64,000 bases of DNA from Nostoc carneum NIES-2107. GTDB lineage: Bacteria; Cyanobacteriota; Cyanobacteriia; Cyanobacteriales; Nostocaceae. The stretch lies in contig AP018180.1 of NCBI GenBank assembly GCA_002368155.1, positions 3,846,719 through 3,910,718 of the forward strand, written 5' to 3'. Position 1 is the stretch's first letter. The number at the start of each line of letters is the position of its first letter. Below, in pieces: positions 1-6,226 of this stretch. Both the position numbers and the translations under genes were made by a program. The notes under the pieces were generated by a model. That model saw only the letters and a list, made by a program, of their open reading frames with translations, made no database searches and was not told where the DNA came from.

Positions 1-112
1 GCCGATAACTTCTTGTGAGTTACACCCTGAACATCGCTAAAATAAACCAAGAAAACTTTACAAATCTCTACAACTAAGTTCGTAGACGTACCTTGCTCCC
101 TCACATACATAT

Positions 113-274
113 ATGGCTATTTTTCGTCAATACATCGCCCCTTTGCTTGTAGTGCTAGTATTCATATTCGCCCTTGTAGCAGTCAGCGCCAGAATATTTT
201 TACCTTCCGATATGGCTGCACCTGCACCAATTGAGGAGGTAGGGGTAATTTTGTCAAGTATTTACAGTGCCTAA
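113..274 (+). CDS. small single-pass membrane protein, unknown function
   Basis: This is a 53-residue open frame from ATG to TAA. Residues about 8-30 form one hydrophobic helix (APLLVVLVFIFALVAVSARIF), followed by a short Ala/Pro-rich acidic tail, so it is probably a one-helix membrane protein. Its stop overlaps the GTG start of the acetyltransferase downstream by eight bases, which suggests translational coupling and a shared transcript. I do not recognise a named family. The compact hydrophobic frame and tight coupling favour a real gene over chance. Confidence 0.6.
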   Translation: MAIFRQYIAPLLVVLVFIFALVAVSARIFLPSDMAAPAPIEEVGVILSSIYSA

Positions 275-797
275 CCAACTGCTACCAGGATACAATATCC
301 GCCTCGGTTCCAGCTTAGATCGAGCTTTACTGGTAAAGTTCATGCAACGCAGTTACCAGGATATATTTCCCCAGGCGGATTTTTCCCATCTCGCGCAAAC
401 AGTCGAGCAGTACTTCTCTAGTAAAACCCCCTTGTGGTGGGTAGAAGAAGCAGAGGGAGCAGAGAAAGCAGAGGAAGCAGAGGGAGAAAAGAAAATATTA
501 TCTCTCTCATCTTCCTTATCCCCCGTCGCTTGCTTATGGGTGGGAAATGCTATCGATCAAGTCACTGGGACTCGTAATGCTCACATTTTTCTGCTTTACG
601 TTTTGCCAGAATATCGGCGGCGAGGTATTGGTACAGCGTTGATGAAGTATGTGGAAAATTGGGCGATTCAAAGAGGCGATCGCCAACTTGGTTTACAAGT
701 CTTTCAATCTAACCAACCAGCATTGAATCTTTATCATCAACTTGGTTATCAAACCCAATCCCTGTGGATGGTAAAATCACTCAGTATGGAAAAATAG
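267..797 (+). CDS. GNAT family N-acetyltransferase
   Basis: The 176-residue product has the GNAT fold: the acetyl-CoA loop EYRRRGIGTALM lies near residues 113-125, followed by the QVFQSNQPALNLYHQLGY segment typical of the family's C-terminal half. It should transfer acetyl from acetyl-CoA to an amine; the substrate cannot be read from sequence. The start is GTG and overlaps the stop of the small membrane protein. Residues about 60-76 (EEAEGAEKAEEAEGEKK) are low complexity and are encoded by a run of GCAGAGG-like repeats that also occur between genes here, so they look like a repeat captured in frame within a surface loop. Confidence 0.85.
   Translation: MPNQLLPGYNIRLGSSLDRALLVKFMQRSYQDIFPQADFSHLAQTVEQYFSSKTPLWWVEEAEGAEKAEEAEGEKKILSLSSSLSPVACLWVGNAIDQVTGTRNAHIFLLYVLPEYRRRGIGTALMKYVENWAIQRGDRQLGLQVFQSNQPALNLYHQLGYQTQSLWMVKSLSMEK
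443..495 (+). repeat. in-frame GCAGAGG-type short tandem repeat
   Basis: The stretch is built from variants of AGCAGAGGGAGCAGAGAA inside the acetyltransferase gene. Related strings occur between genes near 5912-5931 and 12813-12830. The frame stays open through the repeat. Confidence 0.65.
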
Positions 798-956
798 GCT
801 GGATATTACTCAAATAGCAGTCAAGAGTCACAGAGACGCGATTAATCGCGTATGGACAAAAGTCAAAAGTCCAAAAATTTGGATTATTGACCATTAACAC
901 ACTTTAAGAAAAAATATGACAATTGCTTAAGCCCTAATAAACTAGTAGAAAATTCT

Positions 957-982
957 AATTTTGAATTTTGAATTTTGAATTC
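957..982. repeat. ATTTTGA short tandem repeat
   Basis: Three to four copies of the heptamer ATTTTGA lie just upstream of the HEAT-repeat gene. This is a short tandem repeat of the type common between genes in Nostocales. Confidence 0.7.
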
Positions 983-1011
983 CCCTTTGGGGTTTGCCTT
1001 CTTGCACTATT

Positions 1012-1770
1012 ATGTATGACGAAGACGACCTAAGCCTACTTGATATAGAAGACGAGCTAGAAAGTCCCTTGGATCGGATGGAACCTCTAACTGCTGAGTC
1101 AGAAGTGGCAAAACCAGATCCCGATGTGATGCTAGTTCTCTTAGAAAATGACCAACCGCAGCAGAGAATGCTAGCGGCGCGTGCGTTTTGTGACATCGAA
1201 GATGCACGTGCGACTCCCCATCTCATCCGGCTGTTGACTGATACCTGTCCCTTAGTGCGGGTGAGTGCAGCCTATGCGATCGGGCGCAATCCCAGTAAAG
1301 ATGCAGTAGAGCCGTTAATTAACCAACTCAACCGAGATTGGAACGGCTATGTCCGCAAAGGTGTAGTTTGGGCTTTAGGAAACTGCCGCGATCGCCGTTC
1401 CTTAGCTCCCCTAACAGATGCTTTAATAACAGATATTTCCGCAGTGCGGTTGTGGGCTGCTAGTGCCTTAGCGCAAATGGCAGATGTTGGTTATGAAGCA
1501 GTTTTAGGGGCAATCCCACCACTAATTGAAGCCTTGGTGAAAGATCCTGTAGCCGCAGTCCGGAGTAACTGCGCTTGGACAATTGGGCAATTGTGCCGCG
1601 AACTTCCATCTAACATCGTTTACGCCACAGCTATCGACGCTTTAATTCAAGCCTTTGCTGAAGACAAAGATTTAGGCGTGAGAGAAGATGCTAAAGCCTC
1701 ACTATTAGGTGTAGGCGACCCCCGTGGTTTACAGTTAATCGAAACCTTAGAACAAGAAGGTTGGTTTTAA
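1012..1770 (+). CDS. HEAT-repeat protein
   Basis: The 252-residue protein has an acidic N-terminus (MYDEDDLSLLDIEDELE) followed by five or so HEAT/PBS-lyase-like helical repeats. These are visible as recurring units such as ATPHLIRLLTDTCPLVRVSA, VEPLINQLNRDWNGYVRKGV and IPPLIEALVKDPVAAVRSNC. Such repeats form a curved solenoid for protein-protein contacts, and cyanobacterial relatives include phycobilin lyase subunits (CpcE/F type) and assembly factors. The specific partner here is unknown. The frame can be extended to a TTG at 994, but the ATG at 1012 fits better because the upstream part overlaps a TTTTGAAT tandem repeat. Confidence 0.8.
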   Translation: MYDEDDLSLLDIEDELESPLDRMEPLTAESEVAKPDPDVMLVLLENDQPQQRMLAARAFCDIEDARATPHLIRLLTDTCPLVRVSAAYAIGRNPSKDAVEPLINQLNRDWNGYVRKGVVWALGNCRDRRSLAPLTDALITDISAVRLWAASALAQMADVGYEAVLGAIPPLIEALVKDPVAAVRSNCAWTIGQLCRELPSNIVYATAIDALIQAFAEDKDLGVREDAKASLLGVGDPRGLQLIETLEQEGWF

Positions 1771-1879
1771 GGAATTGGGGATGAGTGGTTCTTCTATTCA
1801 TAGTTGATGGCGCACCGCCTGTGCGGTTACTCTTAACACCAATCAATATCTCAATTTTGCGTAATTCTGAGCGCAAAAG

Positions 1880-1922
1880 AGCAAATGCGATCGCTGAAAT
1901 CACAAGGGCGATCGCATTTGCT
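1880..1922. repeat. inverted repeat with HIP1 arms
   Basis: Two perfectly complementary 15-base arms (AGCAAATGCGATCGC at 1880-1894 and its complement at 1908-1922) are separated by 13 bases. Each arm contains the HIP1 octamer. It could fold in RNA downstream of the HEAT-repeat gene, but no T-run follows, so its role as a terminator is uncertain. Confidence 0.7.
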
Positions 1923-1953
1923 ATGGAACTCATATTTGATTTTTAAAACTTAG

Positions 1954-1979
1954 GATGCGTTAGCGATCGCTAACGCATC
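1954..1979. repeat. perfect 26-bp palindrome centred on HIP1
   Basis: GATGCGTTAGCGA is followed directly by its exact reverse complement, with GCGATCGC at the centre. It lies 43 bases left of the insertion sequence's target duplication. The outer GATGCGTTA/TAACGCATC arms match the shorter hairpin at 3441-3463, so both belong to one foldable intergenic repeat type. Confidence 0.8.
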
Positions 1980-2061
1980 TGTGGCAATGCTGATATTTCT
2001 CGTAGTGCTTGCTGAAAAAGTCGGCGTTGCATAATAGAGGGATGAATTTAGGTGCGCTACT

Positions 2062-2421
2062 GTGAATTGTCCATACTGCGGCTCTACTGAGATTAGGAAA
2101 AATGGCTGGCGACGAGGTAAACAGAATCACATCTGTACTAATTGCGATCGCCAATTCATTGATATCTACAGCCCACCAAAAGGATACTCAGATGAGAAGA
2201 AAGTAGAATGCTTAAAAGCATACGTTAATGGTGCAGGCTTTAGAGCAATTGAACGTCAAACAGGGATTCATCACACGACGATAATTAACTGGGTAAAACA
2301 AATCGGCGAAAAGTTGCCGGAGGCACCGCCAACAGATAAAATACCATCCGTTGGGGAATTAGATGAACTAGAAACTTTTGTGCGGTCAAAAAAAACAAAA
2401 TTTGGATATGGACGGCGTTAG
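2062..2421 (+). CDS. IS1-family InsA-like protein (first transposase frame)
   Basis: The 119-residue product starts with a four-cysteine zinc finger (CPYCGS, then HICTNC) and continues with a helix-turn-helix region (GFRAIERQTGIHHTTIINWVKQIG). This matches IS1 InsA, which binds the terminal repeats and represses transposition. The start is GTG. A run of eight A at 2388-2395 before its end gives a slippery A-AAA-AAA heptamer where ribosomes can slip -1 into the InsB frame. Without slippage, translation ends at the TAG at 2419-2421. Confidence 0.9.
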   Translation: MNCPYCGSTEIRKNGWRRGKQNHICTNCDRQFIDIYSPPKGYSDEKKVECLKAYVNGAGFRAIERQTGIHHTTIINWVKQIGEKLPEAPPTDKIPSVGELDELETFVRSKKTKFGYGRR

Positions 2422-2441
2422 ACCACTTTAATAGGGGAATT

Positions 2442-2753
2442 TTGGCTTGGGTTGTAGGAGACCATAGTGCAGAAACCTTTAAACCTTTATGGAATATTGT
2501 TAGCCTCTGGGGATGCTATTTTTACGTCACAGATGGATGGCCTGTTTACGCTAGTTTCATTAACCCAGGAGACCATATTATTAGCAAAACATATATGACA
2601 CGAGTAGAAGGAGAAAATACACGTTTACGCCATTATCTGGCACGTCTACATCGCAAAACATTATGTTACTCCAAATCTGTAGATATGCTTAAGCTATCAA
2701 TTAAATTGTTACTACATTACCTGAAGTATGGAGAAATACCCGTATTTAGCTAA
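2442..2753 (+). CDS. IS1-family InsB-like catalytic frame (reached by -1 frameshift)
   Basis: This frame encodes the catalytic half of the IS1 transposase. After slippage in the A-run at 2388-2395 the reading continues KKNKIWIWTALDHFNRGILAWVVGDHS, so the true product is an InsA-InsB fusion of about 230 residues. Catalytic candidates for the DDE triad are the Asp in WTALD, upstream of 2442, the Asp in YVTDGWP, and the Glu in VEGENTRLR. The basic C-terminus LARLHRKTLCYSKS is also typical. The coordinates cover the part after the first possible in-frame start. Confidence 0.88.
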   Translation: MAWVVGDHSAETFKPLWNIVSLWGCYFYVTDGWPVYASFINPGDHIISKTYMTRVEGENTRLRHYLARLHRKTLCYSKSVDMLKLSIKLLLHYLKYGEIPVFS

Positions 2754-3017
2754 TTCATCCCGCATTTATGCAACGCCAAAAAGTCTTATAGTCGGTTCGC
2801 CCTGAGCAGCTTTATGCAAATTATCTATGTTGCAGGTAAGAAGTTATCGTAAGCCGATATGATTGCGAAAATTATTTGCTGAGGGAGGAAATAGGGCAAT
2901 CCCAATGAAAAAAATTCATTGCCATGCATAAAAGTCGAAATAGGATTTTTACTCAGCACTTTCAAGCCTGAGATAAGAGGGGATAAAAGCTGAGGTAGGA
3001 CAGAGTTTCTGGAAGCA

Positions 3018-3242
3018 TTAAGAATTAGATGGTTTATCTTTTTGGACTTTTTTAATTATTTCCATGTAGACATTAACTTCATTCACTTCTACATCATGTT
3101 CAACTCTAGTTACTTTCCATTTCTCCTTTTTAAGGTAAACTTCCTCTCCCACTCTGGGAACAAATTGTAAGTCATAAAACTTTTTAATATATTCTTTTTC
3201 ATTCTCTTCCCATAAAATTACTTTGGCTACTTCTCTAGACAT
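3018..3242 (-). CDS. hypothetical small charged protein
   Basis: This 74-residue product is rich in Lys, Glu and Val, with alternating strand-like segments (VGEEVYLKKEKWKVTRVEHDV, then VNVYMEIIKKV). It has no signal peptide or membrane helix and could form a small beta-barrel. I do not recognise the family. The ATG is preceded by a weak AAGGAT element. It stands alone between the insertion sequence and the next acetyltransferase. Confidence 0.55.
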   Translation of the reverse strand: MSREVAKVILWEENEKEYIKKFYDLQFVPRVGEEVYLKKEKWKVTRVEHDVEVNEVNVYMEIIKKVQKDKPSNS

Positions 3243-3440
3243 GGTTAAAGCTTATCCTTTGTTGTTAGTAAGCTCCAGATAGGAGTTTGATGACATCCAC
3301 CTGGCAAGTTTATCTTACTAATTCCACATCAGAAGGTAGTTAAAACCACATTATTTACTAATATTCATTAGCCTGCGTATTATTGACTCTAAATCTAGAG
3401 TAGAGATACTCAATTTTTATATAGAAATCATCATAAATTG

Positions 3441-3463
3441 AGGATGCGTTAATAACGCATCCT
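3441..3463. terminator. palindromic hairpin at the 3' end of the acetyltransferase gene
   Basis: AGGATGCGTTA is followed after one base by its exact complement TAACGCATCCT. The hairpin overlaps the acetyltransferase stop codon on the minus strand and may act in 3'-end formation. The arms are the same type as the palindrome at 1954-1979. No clear U-tract follows. Confidence 0.5.
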
Positions 3464-3959
3464 ATTTGGTCGCGGGAGGCAAATTTTTACTCATTTTACT
3501 AACTGGAACAATCATCCCTCTTTTTAAGTAATGAGGCGCTCTTTCGATAAATTTAAAACCCAATCTCCTATAAAATCCTTCGGCGTAAAGGCTAGCAGTT
3601 GTAATTACCTTTTCTATACCTTGCTTGCTTGCTGCTTCGCAAAAATGATTAACTAACGCTCTACCAACTCCTTGCCCTTGGTGTTTAGGATGCACGTATA
3701 ATGCTATAAGTTCATCAAAAATGTAACTAGTGAATCCCACAATTACATTTTTATCAATAGCAACCCAGCAATTTTTGATTTTCATACTCCTGAGAAGATT
3801 AGCACCGTCAGGTTGGTCTAGGTAGTTTCGCCAAGCTAACAGTTCTTCTTCCGAATATAAAGTTGCTGGTAGCGCTTTGATAGCAGCAATATGAATTGCA
3901 CTCATACAGCAAGCATCTGTTTCCACCGCAGGCCGAAGAAATATGTTGTTAGCGCTCAT
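3462..3959 (-). CDS. GNAT family N-acetyltransferase
   Basis: The 165-residue product has the acetyl-CoA binding loop HPKHQGQGVGRALVNHF near residues 92-108 and the ending EGFYRRLGFKFIERAPHYLKRG, both characteristic of GNAT enzymes. It probably acetylates a small molecule or protein amine; the substrate is not evident. The gene is transcribed alone. Its upstream region is filled by a TAATTCG tandem repeat that starts four bases before the ATG, leaving no obvious ribosome binding site. Confidence 0.85.
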   Translation of the reverse strand: MSANNIFLRPAVETDACCMSAIHIAAIKALPATLYSEEELLAWRNYLDQPDGANLLRSMKIKNCWVAIDKNVIVGFTSYIFDELIALYVHPKHQGQGVGRALVNHFCEAASKQGIEKVITTASLYAEGFYRRLGFKFIERAPHYLKRGMIVPVSKMSKNLPPATK

Positions 3960-3962
3960 GAT

Positions 3963-4027
3963 TATTAATTCGTAATTCGTAATTCGTAATTCGTAATTTG
4001 CAATTCGTAATTCGTAATTCGTAATTA
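3963..4027. repeat. TAATTCG heptamer tandem repeat
   Basis: About eight copies of TAATTCG, one of them degenerate (TAATTTGCAATTCG), sit directly upstream of the acetyltransferase start. This is a typical Nostocales short tandem repeat. Confidence 0.9.
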
Positions 4028-4507
4028 CGTGAGTTAATGTTGCTGGGAGGTGAGAAGTTCAACGCCAGCACAGATTGTAATTAATATTTAGATAGATGCG
4101 GAGTGGTTGGGGGTAGCTGTTACCTTGCCACTACAGAGAAGCAAGTTATAGGTAGTTTCTCTAATAAAAGAAGGATAAGGCTTACAGCAGGTTATTATCA
4201 ATGCAGAATTAATGTGTTGAGATGGGAATAAAGATATAGGTTTGGTTATAAAACATTTAAAGCGCGATCGCAATCTGTAAACAAGCTCACTTTTGAGGTT
4301 GATTGTGGATCTGTATCACCTGGATGTCAGTATAAAAGCAGTTTCTGGGGTTTATTACAAATAGATAAGTACTGCTACGTAGAATTGCAAACTATCAAGA
4401 TTTTGCAGTAAAGCTCAGTGTATCTAGCAAAGTTTTATGCCCCTAATTAGCTTAAGATTTCTATAGATACTTTGCTGAATCTCCCCATTTTTAATAAGGG
4501 AAATCAA
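4028..4507. other. intergenic region without a recognised gene
   Basis: These 480 bases lie between divergently transcribed genes and should hold the promoter of the antiporter gene. One HIP1-like site occurs near 4263. An AGGG at 4497-4500 is spaced seven bases from the antiporter ATG and is the likely ribosome binding site. I see no other gene or structured element. Confidence 0.5.
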
Positions 4508-5797
4508 ATGTCTAATTTTGAGCTAGTACTTAAGCTATTGTTACAACTAACAATAATTTTGGTGACTTGTCGCATCGTGACTATTATTGGCACGCGATAT
4601 CTCAAACAAACCGATGTGGTTTGTGAAATGATTGCGGGAGTAATGTTAGGGCCATCATTACTGGGTTTAATTACTCCAGAGATACAGCAATGGTTATTTC
4701 CCAAAGCGCCAATCTTATTGGCGACGGGAGCTAAAATTCCCAATCCTTCGATGTCGATTCTCTTCGCCATTAGTCAGATTGGGTTAGTAATTTATATGTT
4801 TTTGATTGGCTTAGAATTTAATACTGATTTAATTAAGCAGCGTCTTAAAAGTGCAGGTTTAGTGTCTGCGGCAGGAATAATTGCACCTTTTTGCTTAGGT
4901 GCGATCGCAGCTTTTTTCTTATACAATAAGGGCGACCTGTTTAAAGCTGGTGTAACTCCTTGGGCTGCGGCTTTATATTTGGGTGCATCGATGTCGATTA
5001 CCGCATTTCCGATGTTAGCAAGAATGCTTTATGAACGAGGAATTGCGAAAACTACTTTTGGTACTTTAGCTTTAGCCGCAGGTTCTATAGATGATGCAAC
5101 GGCATGGTGTTTACTCGCTATTGTATTAGCTAGTTTAAATGCTAATTCGAGTATTGCCGCTTTTGCAATTGGTGGTGGTATTGGCTATGTTTTATTAACA
5201 ATTTTTGTCGGTAGACCTGCTTTAACTATTTTTACTCGCATCACAAATAAAGATGGTGGAGTGACAATTCAAACATTAACTTTAGTACTCACCGTTTTGA
5301 TGTTTGGGGCTTGGTTTACGGATGCTATTGGTATCTATGCAGTCTTCGGTGCGTTTATTTTAGGCACAGCAATGCCGCGCGGTGAATTTGCCGAACAAAT
5401 ACGCGATCGCACTGAATTTTTGACGACGGGTTTTTTACTACCAATATTTTTTGTATTCTCAGGATTGAATACACAAATAGGATTAGTAAATACACCGACT
5501 TTGTGGGCAATTACATTTTTGATTATTGCGATCGCAATTCTTGGTAAAGGCATTGCTTGTATGCTCGCCGCCAAATTAGCTGGCGAAAGTTGGCGAGAAT
5601 CAGCAACAATTGGGGCACTCATGAATGCTCGCGGTTTGATGGAGTTAATTATCCTGAATATTGGTTTGGAACAAGGAGTAATTACGCCAACTTTATTCAC
5701 TATGATGGTTATTATGGCAATCGTGACGACATTAATGGCATCACCACTGGTTGCCTATTTATTGCAAGGTACGAGGTATGAGAAATCTCTGGCTTAG
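4508..5797 (+). CDS. CPA2-family cation/proton antiporter (Kef/NhaS-like)
   Basis: The 429-residue protein is almost entirely hydrophobic helices, about a dozen, in the pattern of CPA2 sodium or potassium/proton antiporters. Family marks include GVMLGPSLLG (residues 45-53), MFLIGLEF (97-104), SMSITAFPMLARML (161-174) and the paired acidic ion-site residues in GSIDDATAW (Asp195-Asp196). It should exchange cations for protons across the plasma or thylakoid membrane. The ATG at 4508 is preferred over an upstream TTG at 4472 because AGGG is correctly spaced before it. The paralogue at 6227 carries an extra cytosolic half that this protein lacks. Confidence 0.9.
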   Translation: MSNFELVLKLLLQLTIILVTCRIVTIIGTRYLKQTDVVCEMIAGVMLGPSLLGLITPEIQQWLFPKAPILLATGAKIPNPSMSILFAISQIGLVIYMFLIGLEFNTDLIKQRLKSAGLVSAAGIIAPFCLGAIAAFFLYNKGDLFKAGVTPWAAALYLGASMSITAFPMLARMLYERGIAKTTFGTLALAAGSIDDATAWCLLAIVLASLNANSSIAAFAIGGGIGYVLLTIFVGRPALTIFTRITNKDGGVTIQTLTLVLTVLMFGAWFTDAIGIYAVFGAFILGTAMPRGEFAEQIRDRTEFLTTGFLLPIFFVFSGLNTQIGLVNTPTLWAITFLIIAIAILGKGIACMLAAKLAGESWRESATIGALMNARGLMELIILNIGLEQGVITPTLFTMMVIMAIVTTLMASPLVAYLLQGTRYEKSLA

Positions 5798-5859
5798 GGG
5801 TTGGGGATTGAGTATTAGGGACTGGGGATTGGGGATTGGGGACTGGGGACTGGGGATTC
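5798..5859. repeat. GGGGATT/GGGGACT tandem repeat
   Basis: About eight heptamer-like units of the GGGGATTGGGGACT type follow the antiporter stop codon directly. The same unit recurs, on one strand or the other, near 13810, 24690, 26690, 31175 and 59075. Confidence 0.9.
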
Positions 5860-5948
5860 TAAATTAATTTAGTTTTTTCAAAATCGAGATTGCAAGGAAG
5901 AAAGAGAAGACAGCAGAGAAAGCAGAAGAGAAATGACACATCACTCTG

Positions 5949-6074
5949 CAATACTAATCGGTTAAGCGTTTTGAACCCAAAATTGGTTTTGGGGAAAAGG
6001 TTAAAGGTTAAGGATTAAAGGTTTTTTCTTTCCCTTTTCCCATTCCCCTTTTTCCCCTTCACCGACAAGTATTG
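5949..6074 (+). mobile_element. 126-bp MITE with 10-bp target duplication (copy 1)
   Basis: The element runs from CAATACTAATCGGTTAAG to ACCGACAAGTATTG, so its ends are inverted repeats (CAATACT, two variable bases, TCGGT). It is flanked by CATCACTCTG at 5939-5948 and the identical CATCACTCTG at 6075-6084, a perfect 10-bp target duplication. It has no coding capacity. A second copy of exactly the same length, in opposite orientation, lies at 55986-56111. The pair align end to end without gaps, with roughly four in five bases identical by eye. Confidence 0.92.
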
Positions 6075-6086
6075 CATCACTCTGCT

Positions 6087-6151
6087 ATTACCAGTTACCA
6101 ATTACCAATTACCAATTACCCAATGCCCAATGCCCCATGCCCCATGCCCCA
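6087..6151. repeat. TTACCAA and ATGCCCC tandem repeats
   Basis: Four units of ATTACCA-type sequence are followed by CAATGCCC/CATGCCCC units. Such compound repeats occur between many genes in this window. They lie about 75 bases before the second antiporter start. Confidence 0.85.
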
Positions 6152-6226
6152 GTATAAAAGGTTGACATTTTTGAGTGTTATAAAGAATCATCTTAGGGAA
6201 ACCGGATAGTCACTTGCGAGGAAACT

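Larger units (their letters stand above)
2023..2777 (+). mobile_element. IS1-family insertion sequence with 8-bp target duplication
   Basis: The element is 755 bp. Its left end starts GGCGTTGCATAATAGAGGG and its right end, read inward, starts GGCGTTGCATAAATGCGGG, giving terminal inverted repeats of about 26 bp with few mismatches. The bases immediately outside are AAAAAGTC at 2015-2022 and AAAAAGTC at 2778-2785, a perfect 8-bp target duplication. It carries two overlapping frames joined by a -1 frameshift, as in classic IS1 (768 bp). Intact ends, target duplication and open frames suggest recent and possibly active insertion between genes. Confidence 0.93.

Noticed and set aside
3963-4027. 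possible CRISPR or iteron array
   Set aside because: The 7-base units are directly tandem with no spacers and match the common short tandem repeats of this order; no replication genes are nearby.
4088-4273. 61-codon minus-strand open frame
   Set aside because: No ribosome site, no recognisable features, and it lies in a promoter-like spacer.
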